Source: Heliomicrobium undosum (GTDB taxonomy: Bacteria; Bacillota; Desulfitobacteriia; Heliobacteriales; Heliobacteriaceae). Taken from it: a DNA stretch of 64,000 nucleotides. Below the pieces are notes generated by a model. That model was not told the origin of the DNA and did not search any database. It worked only from the letters and a program-made list of their open reading frames with translations. The translations under genes were made by a program, and so were the position numbers. Below, piece by piece: positions 8,741 to 18,234 of this stretch; the first letter of the stretch is position 1; each line of letters begins with the position of its first letter. The stretch is from the NCBI RefSeq assembly GCF_009877425.1, contig NZ_WXEY01000006.1, positions 1 through 64,000 of the forward strand, read 5' to 3'.

Positions 8741-9089
8741 AGTTTCCCTTCTCCTGTTCCATGGAAAATATCAGACCTCTTGGGTAAGCTTCCAATCCTA
8801 ATCGCACTAATGATGGAAAAATTATCTCAAGGCAAATATACCCTGCCTGCCAACTCTTTGTCAATTAATTAATCATTAGGTCTTGTTTAACTAGTATTTA
8901 ACTTTGCTCATCTCCGTTATTACCACCTCTTTCATTGCAATTATCCTTACGGTGATTGCATAGGCGCGACGGTGAATGCGTCTTTACTACATAATCAAAA
9001 AGGGGTCTGAAAACTCGAGTTTCGTCAAGTTCAGACCCCTTTATCCATTCGCTTGTTCATGATATCGCCTGCGGTAAAATGCGCCGGCC
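8741..9089. other. AT-rich intergenic region
   Basis: About 350 bp between the GNAT gene and hrpB. Apart from the terminator at 8997-9042, nothing supportable is seen: no ORF with a ribosome binding site and no recognisable RNA. Confidence 0.5.
8997..9042 (-). terminator. Terminator of the hrpB operon
   Basis: AAAGGGGTCTGAA (8999-9011) and TTCAGACCCCTTT (9030-9042) form a 13-bp stem with an 18-base loop. On the minus strand it is followed by TTTTTGATT. It lies about 50 bp past the hrpB stop. Confidence 0.85.
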
Positions 9090-11642
9090 TTACTTATCGG
9101 GGCGCACACGACTCGTCGCAGTGGCAGATGCCGGATCCTCCGGCCAGTAATGCTTGGGATAGCGCCCCTTCAAATCTTTTCGCACCGCAAAGTAGGCATC
9201 ACGCCAGAAACTGGCCAGATCCTGGGTGACCTGCACCGGTCGATGCGCCGGCGAGAGCAGATGGATCGTCAGAGGCGCCCTGCCGCGGCAGATTCTCGGT
9301 GTTTTCGCCTGACCGAACATCTCTTGCAGCCGGACGGAGATCACCGGTGATTCCGGCGCGCGGTAATCGATGGGGATCCGTCGACCGCTGGGGACATCCA
9401 TGTGCGTCGGCGCGCACTCGTCCAGTTCCCGTGCTTTCTCCCAGGGAAGACTCCCTCGCAGTATCGCCGTTAAGTCGAGCCGCTGCAGATCATCCCTGCT
9501 TTTAAGTCCATACAAGTGCGGGCCGAGCCATTCCTCCTGCTTCGCCAAGAGCGTAGCGTCGGATACATCCGGCCAACCGGGCTCCCAATAGGCCATGAAC
9601 TGGAGCCGTTCCTGCAACTGTCGGGCAGCCTTCGTCCAGGGCAGGATTGCCAACCCTTCCTCACGGATCCCGGAAAGCAACGCCGCCCGTATCGCTTCGG
9701 GATCGGCGCCGGCGAAGGGACCCTCGCCTAAGACCAGCGCGCCCAGCCGTTCTCGCCGGCGCGCCCGCACAGCCTGGCCGGCTCGATCCCAGACAACCAG
9801 TTCCTCCTGCTCGATCTGGTCTTCAAAATGGCGCTCCAACTCCTCCAGTTCAACCGGGGCCGCCAGAAAGATGCGGCTCTCCGTCCCCTGATCATCCAGT
9901 TCCGCCGCCACCAGGTAAGGGGACTTGTTCAGCGGCTGGGACCCGGCAAATGCGGCGCCCCGCCCATTGCGCAAAAGAAATCGTCCGTCCGGTCGCCGCT
10001 GGCCAATCCTGTCGGGGAAAGCGAAAGCGAGCAAAAGTCCGCAGGCGTCCACATCGGCGCCAGCAGAAGCGCGGAATCGTTTCTCCACTGACGCGGTATG
10101 GCCGAACTCCCTTTTCAATGCGCTTGCCTCGGCAAGAATCCGCCGCCGCGCCGCTCTATCGACGGTAAAACCGAAAGCGCCCCCACAGGCGTCGCCGGTG
10201 TCCAGCGCGGCCAGCGCCTCCAGGCGCAGCCGTAGATCGGCCTCGGGCAACGTCCCATCGGCGCGAAAAAAGTCCCGTTCGCTCAAAATCGCCGCCAGAT
10301 CGCAGGCAATTCCCCCAAGTCCCAACGGGATCGCCTGGAGGATCATGCGGGCCAATCGGGGGTGCAAACCCGCCTCCGCCATGCGCCGCCCTTGGGCGGT
10401 GATAGCGCCAGTGACGCCGAGCCCCCCGTCTGACGTAAGCGCGCCGAGTTGAACGAGAAGTTCCCACGCTTGCCCGAAGGCAGCCGTCGGCGGCGCATTG
10501 AGCCACCGCAGTTCCGCCGGATCGGCGATCCCCCAGGCGGCCAGTTCCAGCGCCAGGGGCGCCAGGTCTGCCTCCAGAATCTCCGGCGTGCCTCTCGGCG
10601 CAAGGCGCAGATCCTCTGCTTGCGTCCATAGGCGGTAACAGACCCCAGGCCCCAAACGTCCTGCTCGGCCCCGGCGCTGATCCGCCGACGCCCGCGAGAC
10701 GGGAACCGTCTCCAGTCGCGTCATCCCCGTGCGCGGCGAAAAGCGCGAAACCCGCATGAGGCCGCTGTCGATCACAACCCGCACCCCTTCAACGGTGAGG
10801 CTCGTCTCAGCGATCGATGTGGCCAGTACGACCTTGCGAACCCCAGGCGGGCTCGGCGCGATAGCCCGGTCCTGGGCTTCGAGGGGCAGGCCGCCCTGTA
10901 GCGGGCAGAGACGCAGCGCTTCCGTTCCCAGCCCCATCTCGGTCAGCCGCATCTCCACCCGCCGGATTTCCTTCGCCCCCGGCAAAAAGACCAGGATGTC
11001 GCCCTCATCGTTCACCAAAGCCTCCCGGACCGTCTGCGCGACCCGCGACTCAATCGGTCCTTCGGCGCGCCGCTCCAGGTAACGCGTTTCTACCGGAAAA
11101 GGTCGGCCTTCACTGACAACAATGGGCGCATCACCCAGGAGAGCCGCCACTGGCTCTGCGTCCAGTGTGGCCGACATGACCAGGAGGCGCAGATCCTCCC
11201 GTAACAGCGCCTGCGACTGGAGGCAGAGCGCCAGCCCCAGATCGGCCGCCAGGCTCCGTTCGTGAAACTCGTCAAAGATGACCAGCCCCACGTCCTCCAA
11301 GGCCGGATCAGCCTGCAAGAGCCGAGTGAGCACCCCCTCGGTGACCACCTCGATGCGCGTCTTCGGTCCCACCCGCGTCTCCAGCCGGACCCGAAAACCC
11401 ACCGTCTCCCCAACCGGTTCCCCGAGGCTGGCGGCCATGTGGCGGGCGGCGGAACGGGCGGCCAAGCGACGCGGCTCCAGCATGACGATGCGCTTTCCTG
11501 CCATCCAGGGTTCGTCAAGCAGCGCCAGCGGCGCCCGCGTCGTCTTGCCGGCGCCGGGCGGGGCCACCAGCACGGCGTTCGTCCGGGTGCGGAGGGCTTC
11601 CTTCAAAGCCGGCAGACTGGCCTCGATCGGCAATAACGTCAT
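9090..11642 (-). CDS. hrpB: ATP-dependent DExH-box helicase HrpB
   Basis: 850-residue DEAH/RHA-family helicase; the family acts on RNA but its physiological substrate is poorly defined. The chosen ATG (11640-11642) follows AAAGGG and starts MTLLPIEASLP as in HrpB; a longer frame to 11729 overlaps ywbE and lacks a site. Walker A GAGKT is at residues 30-34, DEFH (motif II) near 122, SATLD (motif III) after it, then TSIAETSLT, QRRGRAGR (motif VI), the HA2 region and the HrpB-specific C-terminal domain. It is the third gene of a MetE-like/ywbE/hrpB run on the minus strand, 25 bp downstream of ywbE. Confidence 0.93.
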   Translation of the reverse strand: MTLLPIEASLPALKEALRTRTNAVLVAPPGAGKTTRAPLALLDEPWMAGKRIVMLEPRRLAARSAARHMAASLGEPVGETVGFRVRLETRVGPKTRIEVVTEGVLTRLLQADPALEDVGLVIFDEFHERSLAADLGLALCLQSQALLREDLRLLVMSATLDAEPVAALLGDAPIVVSEGRPFPVETRYLERRAEGPIESRVAQTVREALVNDEGDILVFLPGAKEIRRVEMRLTEMGLGTEALRLCPLQGGLPLEAQDRAIAPSPPGVRKVVLATSIAETSLTVEGVRVVIDSGLMRVSRFSPRTGMTRLETVPVSRASADQRRGRAGRLGPGVCYRLWTQAEDLRLAPRGTPEILEADLAPLALELAAWGIADPAELRWLNAPPTAAFGQAWELLVQLGALTSDGGLGVTGAITAQGRRMAEAGLHPRLARMILQAIPLGLGGIACDLAAILSERDFFRADGTLPEADLRLRLEALAALDTGDACGGAFGFTVDRAARRRILAEASALKREFGHTASVEKRFRASAGADVDACGLLLAFAFPDRIGQRRPDGRFLLRNGRGAAFAGSQPLNKSPYLVAAELDDQGTESRIFLAAPVELEELERHFEDQIEQEELVVWDRAGQAVRARRRERLGALVLGEGPFAGADPEAIRAALLSGIREEGLAILPWTKAARQLQERLQFMAYWEPGWPDVSDATLLAKQEEWLGPHLYGLKSRDDLQRLDLTAILRGSLPWEKARELDECAPTHMDVPSGRRIPIDYRAPESPVISVRLQEMFGQAKTPRICRGRAPLTIHLLSPAHRPVQVTQDLASFWRDAYFAVRKDLKGRYPKHYWPEDPASATATSRVRPDK

Positions 11643-11667
11643 CGATAATCCCTTTCTTACCCCTGCG

Positions 11668-11862
11668 TCACTCGATAACTTCTTGCACGCGACCGACGAT
11701 CCCATTCTCCAGCCGCACCTTGATCCCATGGGGGTGAACGGCGCTCTTCGTCAGAATGTCTTTTACGACACCCTCCGTCAGTTCCCCCGTCCGTTGATGC
11801 TGCTTCTGCACAATCTTCACCCGGCTGCCCGGCCGGATGTTCTTGCGTTCCCTGCCGTTCAC
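11668..11862 (-). CDS. ywbE: YwbE family small basic protein
   Basis: 64-residue protein of the YwbE family (Firmicutes, unknown function). The recognisable core is IRPGSRVKIVQKQHQRTG, then GVVKDILTKSAVHPHGIKVRLENG, suggesting a small SH3/KOW-like beta barrel that could bind nucleic acid (inference). The GTG start overlaps the TGA of the upstream MetE-like gene by 4 bases (GTGA at 11862-11859), implying translational coupling. The following hrpB also acts on nucleic acid. Confidence 0.85.
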   Translation of the reverse strand: MNGRERKNIRPGSRVKIVQKQHQRTGELTEGVVKDILTKSAVHPHGIKVRLENGIVGRVQEVIE

Positions 11863-12992
11863 AGGCGAATCCCCCTTCCACCGGCTTTCTTGATGCGGGA
11901 AGAAAACTGCCCAAGCAGTTCGTAGGCCTTCTCCGCTTCAGCAACCGCCCGCAGTCCGTACCCGCAGGCCGGGGTGAGGATCAACTGCCGCCGTATCGCA
12001 TCGCCGGGGACACCCTTCCCCTCCATCGCTGCCATCTGCTCCGCCAGCTTTTGCAGCAGTCCTTCCACCGTGGCCGCCTCCAGCGCCTCCGGCTCCGTCG
12101 GCACAACTCCCCAGGCCAACAGGCCCCCGCGATCCAAAAAGCGCCTCACTGCTTCGGTGTGGCGAAGCATCCCCGCAAAGTGCCGGCAGGCGTCAAAACT
12201 GACGACGTGGGCGCCGCTGTCCAAGATCACCGACCAGTCCGTGTCGCCGCAGCAATGCAGCCCCGCCAGCGCGCCCGTCTGGCCGACCGCCTGGACCATC
12301 GTCCGGACAAACCGGCGGACCACGTCGTCGCTGCCATCAAAACCGGCCGTCTCTCCGGGAGCCATCGCGGGGTCACATCCAGGTTCGCGTCCCAAACCGA
12401 CCAGTCCCGGCTCATCCACAAAGATCATCACCGGCCAGGGAAGCCGCCGCAGATCGCTCGCCATCCAGGACGCCTGCAGCGCCGCCGACGCGAGAACCAG
12501 TTCCCGCAGTTGCGGATCGTCCAGCAGGGATTGCCCGCGCTCATCGGTCACATACCGCGCCGTCGTCAGCGGCCCAGCCAACTGCGCCTTCACCCAGTTC
12601 ACGTTCCCTGGCCAGGCCCGCTCCAACAGGTCCTGGCGAAATCGGAGGTAGGTCGGGCTCTTCTGCGCAAAGAGTGACTCGTCATTGCTGTACCACTCGA
12701 TGGGCTCATCGACGCCGCATTCCCCGACGCCGCAGATCCGGGAAAACCGCGCCAACGCCTCGGCGAACCCGTCGGCGGAGCGATCAACGACGGGCCTTCC
12801 GTCAGGAAGACGCCGGATCAGCCCCGCGCGCTCCCAGGGGGCAAGCCCCTGTTCCAGCAGCAGATCTTCCTTACATACAACGGGAAGCTGCGGGCAGTGC
12901 GGCGCTTGGGGACACCCTGCCGCCACCAACGCCTTCGCCTCTTCATAACTGTCGACAGGCAAACTGCCCATAGCCGTCACGATCGGAAACAA
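11859..12992 (-). CDS. MetE/UroD-superfamily methyltransferase-like protein
   Basis: 377 residues. The fold signature is that of cobalamin-independent methionine synthase C-terminal domains and related uroporphyrinogen-decarboxylase-like proteins: an early [33 protein letters not shown], and LTPACGYG near the C-terminus. The His-Cys pair in LHCCGD and the Cys in PACGYG match the expected Zn ligands that activate a thiol substrate. It lacks the N-terminal half of true MetE, so methyl transfer from a corrinoid or another donor is possible but unproven. TTG start; AAGGA lies 12 bases upstream. First gene of the ywbE-hrpB run. Confidence 0.75.
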   Translation of the reverse strand: MFPIVTAMGSLPVDSYEEAKALVAAGCPQAPHCPQLPVVCKEDLLLEQGLAPWERAGLIRRLPDGRPVVDRSADGFAEALARFSRICGVGECGVDEPIEWYSNDESLFAQKSPTYLRFRQDLLERAWPGNVNWVKAQLAGPLTTARYVTDERGQSLLDDPQLRELVLASAALQASWMASDLRRLPWPVMIFVDEPGLVGLGREPGCDPAMAPGETAGFDGSDDVVRRFVRTMVQAVGQTGALAGLHCCGDTDWSVILDSGAHVVSFDACRHFAGMLRHTEAVRRFLDRGGLLAWGVVPTEPEALEAATVEGLLQKLAEQMAAMEGKGVPGDAIRRQLILTPACGYGLRAVAEAEKAYELLGQFSSRIKKAGGRGIRL

Positions 12993-13013
12993 CAGCGAAC
13001 ACCATCCTTATAA

Positions 13014-13110
13014 CCTTCATTCATTCACAAAACCTTCGTCCATCAGTAAACCCTTGGTCCGTTCAGCACACCCTTCGTCCGTTCATAAATCCCGTCATTC
13101 CAGTCATAGC
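13014..13110. repeat. Degenerate 19-20 bp tandem repeats upstream of the DEAD-box gene
   Basis: The motif CCTTCRTYC recurs at 13014, 13033, 13052 and 13072, with a weaker CCGTCATTC at 13092. Periods are 19, 19, 20 and 20 bp. The array lies between the divergent MetE-like and helicase genes. Confidence 0.7.
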
Positions 13111-13164
13111 CGGTCACAAACGGAGTCACCCTATATCCAGCATGCGTCATTGGAGGGTGAACCA

Positions 13165-14862
13165 TTGGACAAATTCATCAGCCTCGGGATCAGCGACAGG
13201 ATCATCGACGCCTTAAACGACATGGGCTTCGAGGAGCCCACCCCGATCCAGGAACAAACCATCCCGCCCGCCCTGGCCGGGGCCGATCTGATCGGCCAGG
13301 CCCAAACGGGCACGGGGAAAACGGCCGCCTTCGGCATCCCTCTCATCGAAAAAGTCAAAGATGAGCCGGAGCGTTTGCAGGCCGTCGTCCTGACGCCGAC
13401 GCGCGAACTCTGCATCCAGGTCGCCGAAGAACTGAACCGGCTCGGCCACAAGGCCGGCGTCACAGCGCTTCCCATCTATGGCGGCCAGGACATGGTCCGC
13501 CAGATCCGGGCCTTGAAAAAAGGGCCGCCCATCATCGTCGCCACACCAGGCCGGCTGATGGACCACATGCGCCGCAAAACAGTGCGCCTCAGCGACATCG
13601 CCGCCGTCGTCCTCGATGAAGCCGACGAGATGCTGGACATGGGCTTCATGGAGGATATTGAGACCATCCTCAAGGACACGCCAGAGACGCGGCAGACCCT
13701 GCTCTTCTCGGCCACCATGCCCAAACCGATTCAATCCCTCGCCGAACGCTACCTCAAAAACCCGCAGGTCATCCGCACCCAAACAAAAGAGGTCACCGTC
13801 CCGCTCATCGAACAATCCTACATCGAACTGCATGAGCGGCAGAAGTTCGATGTGTTGAGCCGCCTGCTCGACATCCAGTCACCCGAACTGTCCATCATCT
13901 TCGGCCGCACCAAGCGGCGGGTCGACGAACTGACAGAGGCCTTGAAAAAACGGGGCTACCCGGCTGAAGGGATCCATGGCGATCTGACCCAGGGCAAACG
14001 GGAGAGCGTCCTGCGCCAGTTCCGCACCGGCGTCGTCGACATCCTCGTCGCCACCGGCGTCGCCGCCCGCGGCCTCGACATCAGCGGCGTCACTCACGTT
14101 TACAACTTCGACATTCCCCAGGATCCCGAGGGGTATGTGCACCGCATCGGCCGAACCGGCCGGGCGGGAAAAGCCGGGCTGGCCATCACCTTTGTCACCC
14201 CCCGCGAGATGGACCACCTGCGGACCATCGAGTCGGTGACCAAACGGAAGATGATCCGCATGTCCATCCCCACCGTCGGCGAGGCGGCCGCAGGCTTGCA
14301 GGGCATGGCCGTCGACAGACTGCTGCGGGTCGTCGAGGAGGGCCAGATCGACGCCTATAAAAGCCGCGCCGAGGAACTGCTCGACAGCGAGGATTCGGTG
14401 ACACTGCTTGCCGCTGCCCTGAAGTTGCTGACGAAGACGACGAACGATGTGGAGATCAAGCTCACCCCGGAAGCGCCGCTCCGGGTCCGCAAAGCGTTCA
14501 AACAGCCCTTTCAGCATAAACAGGGCAAGGGCTTTCCGCGCCAGAGACAGCGCTTCGGCGGCGGCGATTTTCGAGGCAATCAAGTTCGCAGCGGGGAATC
14601 TCGTGGCGGCGAATTCCGCGGCGGCCAACGCAAACCTGCCGGCGGCGCTTTTGCCGCAGCAGGCGGCAAGGGCAAAGGGGGCGGCGGTCGCGTGACCGGC
14701 GCCGCCGGCACCATGACCGGGGGCGGGCGTTTCACCGGAGTAGGCGGCGGCCGCTTTGCCGGTGGTGGCGGGGGGCGCTTCGCTGGCGGCGGGAACCGCA
14801 GCCGTGGACCAAAGGGTTATGGGAAGCCGCAGCACACCCCGCCGACCCCGCCCACGCATTAA
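13165..14862 (+). CDS. DEAD-box ATP-dependent RNA helicase (CshA-like) with Gly-rich tail
   Basis: 565-residue RNA helicase. The TTG at 13165 is chosen because GGAGGG sits 7-8 bases upstream and the product begins at the Q-motif phenylalanine ([11 protein letters not shown]); the longer frame from 13054 runs through tandem-repeat DNA. Motifs: Q-motif about residues 4-29, AQTGTGKT 46-53, [32 protein letters not shown] and [10 protein letters not shown]. After about residue 440 comes a Gly/Arg-rich tail (RGG-like and GGGRF repeats) likely to bind RNA nonspecifically. It could act in RNA decay, ribosome assembly or cold adaptation. Confidence 0.93.
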   Translation: MDKFISLGISDRIIDALNDMGFEEPTPIQEQTIPPALAGADLIGQAQTGTGKTAAFGIPLIEKVKDEPERLQAVVLTPTRELCIQVAEELNRLGHKAGVTALPIYGGQDMVRQIRALKKGPPIIVATPGRLMDHMRRKTVRLSDIAAVVLDEADEMLDMGFMEDIETILKDTPETRQTLLFSATMPKPIQSLAERYLKNPQVIRTQTKEVTVPLIEQSYIELHERQKFDVLSRLLDIQSPELSIIFGRTKRRVDELTEALKKRGYPAEGIHGDLTQGKRESVLRQFRTGVVDILVATGVAARGLDISGVTHVYNFDIPQDPEGYVHRIGRTGRAGKAGLAITFVTPREMDHLRTIESVTKRKMIRMSIPTVGEAAAGLQGMAVDRLLRVVEEGQIDAYKSRAEELLDSEDSVTLLAAALKLLTKTTNDVEIKLTPEAPLRVRKAFKQPFQHKQGKGFPRQRQRFGGGDFRGNQVRSGESRGGEFRGGQRKPAGGAFAAAGGKGKGGGGRVTGAAGTMTGGGRFTGVGGGRFAGGGGGRFAGGGNRSRGPKGYGKPQHTPPTPPTH

Positions 14863-14904
14863 GGAAAACAAAAGCACAGGCGCGCGCAAGTCGGCTTCTG
14901 CATC

Positions 14905-14984
14905 GACCGCATTCACCACCGACCGCGTTCACTATCAACCGCTTTCGTCTCCGACCATTTTCATTATCAAGCCACGTCACCCAC
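14905..14984. repeat. Degenerate 16-bp tandem repeats downstream of the DEAD-box gene
   Basis: Units begin at 14905, 14921, 14937, 14953 and 14969, exactly 16 bp apart, with consensus RACCGCNTTCAYYAYC. They fill the space between the convergent helicase and MocR genes. The unit differs from that of the array upstream of the helicase, though both carry a CCG..TTC core. Confidence 0.75.
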
Positions 14985-14986
14985 AC

Positions 14987-16438
14987 CTACCGGACCGCCT
15001 CGTTCAGCACCCCGCAGAGGATCTCCAGCGCCCTCGGCAATTCCTCGTCGGCCAGGTTCGTCCAGCAGACGCGCAGGTGGTTGGACTCCGGCTCACCGGG
15101 GTAAAAGATGGAACCGGGCAAAAAATGAATCCCGCGCCGGTGCGCCTCCGGCAGCAGGCTGTCGGCATCCAAAAAAGGGGGCACGGTCAGCCACAGATGC
15201 ATGCCCCCCTGGGGCCGCTGCCAGCGGATGGCCGGGCTCAGCCGCTGCGCCAGCGTGTCGCCGACCTGCCGGCTTCGCCGCAGCAGTATCCCGTTCAACC
15301 GGTCGATGTACCGGGGGAGCTTCGGATCCCGGAAAAAGGGAACCAGCGCCTTTTGCAACCACAAGGGGGAGCCCAGGTCGACGATCGACTTGGCCGCCAA
15401 AAGCCGCCGGTACAAGGTGCCATCGGCGGCCAGCACGCCAAGGCGAAGGCCGGGGAAGAGAAACTTGCTGAAACCCTTCAGATAAACGACCCGTCCGTCC
15501 GGGTCGAGAGCTTTTAAAGGCGGCGGTAGGCTGCCTTTCCCGGCCAGGGTCAACTCCCGGTGGGGCTCGTCTTCGAGAATCAGCGCCCCCGTCTCGACGG
15601 CAAACTCGATCAAGGCCCTGCGCCGTTTGAGCGACATGACGCTGCCCGTCGGGTTTTGATAGGTCGGGACCACATAGATGGCCTTGATCCGCATCCGCGT
15701 CGACAGTTCCTCCAAAATCTCCACCCGGATGCCCTCTTGGTCGACGGGCACGGGGACGATATGGGGATGGCTCAACCGGAAGGCGTCGATGGCGCCCGAA
15801 AAGGCCGGGACCTCCATGGCCAGCACATCCTCCGGCCCCAGAAAGGTCCGCGCAAAGAGATCGATCCCCTGTTGCGTGCCGTTGGTGATGATCAACTGGT
15901 GGGGCGATATGGGCAACCCCTGATGGCGCAGGTAATCGGCCACCACCTCCAAAAACTCTGGATCACCCTGAAAGGGAGCATAGCGCCCCAGCGATTGGGG
16001 CGCTTTTTTCAGCGCGCTCTCTATGGAGGCCTCCAGCAGAGGCAGGGGCAACAGAGAATGGTGGATCGAGGCCGTCGCCAAGTCAAGGATTTCCGGCGGC
16101 AAGCGGACGGCGCTCTGGCTCCAAAAGCTCGCCCGGGGAAGGTAATCGGCAACGGCCATCTGCCACCCGAAAGGATCCCCGGCAACGTCGACAGGCATCG
16201 AACGTTCCCGCACAAAAGTCCCCTTCCCCTGAACCGACTCGACGAGCCCCCGTTTTTCCAACAGCGCGTATGCCTCGACCGCCGTCATCAGGCTGACGCC
16301 GAGATCGCGGGCCAGTTGGCGGACCGAAGGCAGTTTCTCCCCTGGGCGCAATAACCCGGAACGGATGCGCTCCCCGATCCCCGCACAGATTTGTTCCCGT
16401 AGCGACGGCTCTTTGCTGCGATCCAGATCGACCTTCAT
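14987..16438 (-). CDS. MocR-type transcriptional regulator (GntR HTH plus PLP aminotransferase fold)
   Basis: 483 residues. The N-terminal winged helix of the GntR family occupies about residues 1-75 (PSVRQLARDLGVSLMTAVEAYALLEKRGLV). It is followed by a fold-type I aminotransferase domain with ITNGTQQGIDLFARTFL, PTYQNPTGSVM and the PLP-lysine region KGFSKFLFPGLRLG. MocR proteins typically sense a PLP-linked metabolite and regulate a neighbouring gene. The ATG at 16438 follows GGAGG at 8 bases; a TTG five codons upstream has no site. It is divergent from the EamA transporter at 16549 and a palindrome lies between them, so that transporter is the likely target. Confidence 0.9.
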   Translation of the reverse strand: MKVDLDRSKEPSLREQICAGIGERIRSGLLRPGEKLPSVRQLARDLGVSLMTAVEAYALLEKRGLVESVQGKGTFVRERSMPVDVAGDPFGWQMAVADYLPRASFWSQSAVRLPPEILDLATASIHHSLLPLPLLEASIESALKKAPQSLGRYAPFQGDPEFLEVVADYLRHQGLPISPHQLIITNGTQQGIDLFARTFLGPEDVLAMEVPAFSGAIDAFRLSHPHIVPVPVDQEGIRVEILEELSTRMRIKAIYVVPTYQNPTGSVMSLKRRRALIEFAVETGALILEDEPHRELTLAGKGSLPPPLKALDPDGRVVYLKGFSKFLFPGLRLGVLAADGTLYRRLLAAKSIVDLGSPLWLQKALVPFFRDPKLPRYIDRLNGILLRRSRQVGDTLAQRLSPAIRWQRPQGGMHLWLTVPPFLDADSLLPEAHRRGIHFLPGSIFYPGEPESNHLRVCWTNLADEELPRALEILCGVLNEAVR

Positions 16439-16469
16439 CCGACGCGCCTCCAAGTGTTCTACTCATCCG

Positions 16470-16530
16470 TTGACTGTTATGGGATAACAGTGGTTTTATA
16501 GGGCTATCTTACCGAAGTGTTATCGAAACA
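16470..16530 (+). promoter_or_regulatory. Promoter of the EamA transporter with embedded palindrome (putative MocR operator)
   Basis: TTGACT (16470-16475) is a -35, with a -10 such as TTTTAT (16494-16499) 18 bp later. The spacer holds the perfect palindrome CTGTTAT-GGG-ATAACAG (16474-16490). A second weaker repeat TGTT-ATCGA-AACA lies at 16518-16530, just before the ribosome binding site. Binding by the divergent MocR protein is inferred. Confidence 0.55.
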
Positions 16531-16548
16531 GCAAGGGATGTGTGCAGC

Positions 16549-17550
16549 ATGATCGGAGCCTACGCGTTGATGTGCGCCATTTTCGGCACGACCTTTCTCG
16601 CCATCAAAGTGGGACTGGAGGCCGGCGTCCAGCCCTTTTTCTTCGCCGGCACGCGCTTTTTCCTGGCCGGCCTGCTGGTCTACGGCTTTTTTCGCCTGAT
16701 CGGCAGGGGAGAAGGACTGACCCGGCAACAGCTTGCCGATGCCGCCTTTGTCGGCGTCACCATGACCGGCTTTCTTTTCGGCGCCCTCTACTGGGGAGAA
16801 CAGCATATCACATCCGGCCTCGCCGCCCTGCTGTCCGCCACTGCCCCGCTGAAGGTGAGCCTCGTCGAGCGATTTCAGCGAAAAAGCAAGGATGGCTTCA
16901 CCCCGTTAAAACTCGCTGGCCTGTGCCTGGGTCTCACCGGTGTCGCCATCGCCGTCTATCCCTCCCTGCAAGGGGGAAGTTCGGGCACAATGGCCCTGCT
17001 CTCTGTCACCATCATCCTCCTGGCCCAGGCGACCTACGCCTTCGGCGCCGTCCGTTCCAAGCGCGCCCTCAGCGCCGGTGTAAACCCCTACCTCTTTAAC
17101 GCGGCCCAGATGGTCGCCGGCGGCCTGTTGCTGCTCTTACTTTCATCCCTCTTCGAGACCGGCCAGATACAGCCCTGGAACGCAGAGATCCTCGGCGCCT
17201 GGGCCTACCTCACCGTCTTCGGCTCCATCGTCGGCCATGGAACCTATTACTGGCTCGTCCGGGCGACGAACCCCCTCTTTCCCTCCACCTGGACCTACAT
17301 CTCACCGCTCATCGCCCAGTTCGTTGGCTTCTGGTGGGCCGGCGAAAGCCTGACCGCCTATACCTTCCTCGGTCTCGCTTCGGTGCTCTCCGGCGTGCTG
17401 ATCGTCAACTGGAACATACTCAAATCACTGGTGTTGCCAGCGACTTCAGCGATATCAACGGCATCGGCGACAACGATCTCAGCAGCATCGACGGCATCGG
17501 TAGCATCGGCGGCGTCAACATCGTCAGAGGCATCGACACATCAGCGGTGA
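16549..17550 (+). CDS. EamA/DMT-family transporter with low-complexity C-terminal tail
   Basis: 333-residue inner-membrane protein with ten predicted hydrophobic segments and two EamA repeats (FGTTFLAIKVGLEAGVQPFFFAGTRF; LTVFGSIVGHGTYYWLVR). Members export amino acids or other small metabolites; the substrate is unknown. The ATG at 16549 is preferred over GTG at 16540 because AAGGGA lies 10 bases upstream. After the last membrane helix (about residue 292) the protein runs into a 40-residue Ser/Ala/Thr-only tail encoded by short imperfect DNA repeats, which is not typical of the family. The divergent MocR gene probably controls it. Confidence 0.88.
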   Translation: MIGAYALMCAIFGTTFLAIKVGLEAGVQPFFFAGTRFFLAGLLVYGFFRLIGRGEGLTRQQLADAAFVGVTMTGFLFGALYWGEQHITSGLAALLSATAPLKVSLVERFQRKSKDGFTPLKLAGLCLGLTGVAIAVYPSLQGGSSGTMALLSVTIILLAQATYAFGAVRSKRALSAGVNPYLFNAAQMVAGGLLLLLLSSLFETGQIQPWNAEILGAWAYLTVFGSIVGHGTYYWLVRATNPLFPSTWTYISPLIAQFVGFWWAGESLTAYTFLGLASVLSGVLIVNWNILKSLVLPATSAISTASATTISAASTASVASAASTSSEASTHQR

Positions 17551-17659
17551 AAGAACCAAATAAAAAAGCCGCCGGTATCCCGGCAGCGTCCCCTTCATCT
17601 ATATCATTCAAACAATACGAAGGCATGGATTACCTCGTTAGCACCTCTTTCTGCCCTGG

Positions 17660-17977
17660 TTATTCGTTTACCACGCGTCCCTGCATCCTCGGGAATGTTC
17701 CCAGAAAGGCTCTATTGGCCTGAGGACCGGTAAGGCCGATTTCATTGAGCGTAACCAGCACCGATGAGAGCATCCCCGCTTGCTGGCTTACCTCCCAGCA
17801 GATTTCTGCCATCGCGCTTCGAACAACGACCATGCTCTGCTGAGCTTCCCGAATGTTGGTCTGAACCTGGGGGATCTGTTGACTGAATCGTACGCTGCGT
17901 TCGCTCAACAAACGCATCCGCTCCGCGAGTTCCCCCCAATCCTTCGCTGGAGAGGCAGAAAAGCCGGTGGTACTCAT
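17660..17977 (-). CDS. Small predicted helical protein, function unknown
   Basis: 105 residues, no recognised family. The sequence from about residue 13 to 85 is largely amphipathic helix (WGELAERMRLLSERSVRFSQQ, then SMVVVRSAMAEICWEVSQQAG), suggesting a coiled-coil or helical bundle. It has a good ribosome binding site (AAGGGGG five to six bases before ATG). It is convergent with the EamA gene and stands alone. Confidence 0.6.
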   Translation of the reverse strand: MSTTGFSASPAKDWGELAERMRLLSERSVRFSQQIPQVQTNIREAQQSMVVVRSAMAEICWEVSQQAGMLSSVLVTLNEIGLTGPQANRAFLGTFPRMQGRVVNE

Positions 17978-18234
17978 TGCAACCCCCTTATGTCCAACCC
18001 TTGATGTTCCTTATAACAAAGTATAACGTAGCTTCGCCTTTCCACGTACACTTTGCGCAATTCAGATCACACTCTTAACATACATGCTTTCTTTCGGACA
18101 TGCAATCTATGAATAACCTTTGAAGAAATAATGAAAAGTCCCCTGATGCGGAAGGATTCCTTCAAACCGATATGGAATAATTTTTATTCCAGGTTGTCTG
18201 GCATCCTTGATTTTTTTCGAACAGGTGATTTCAT

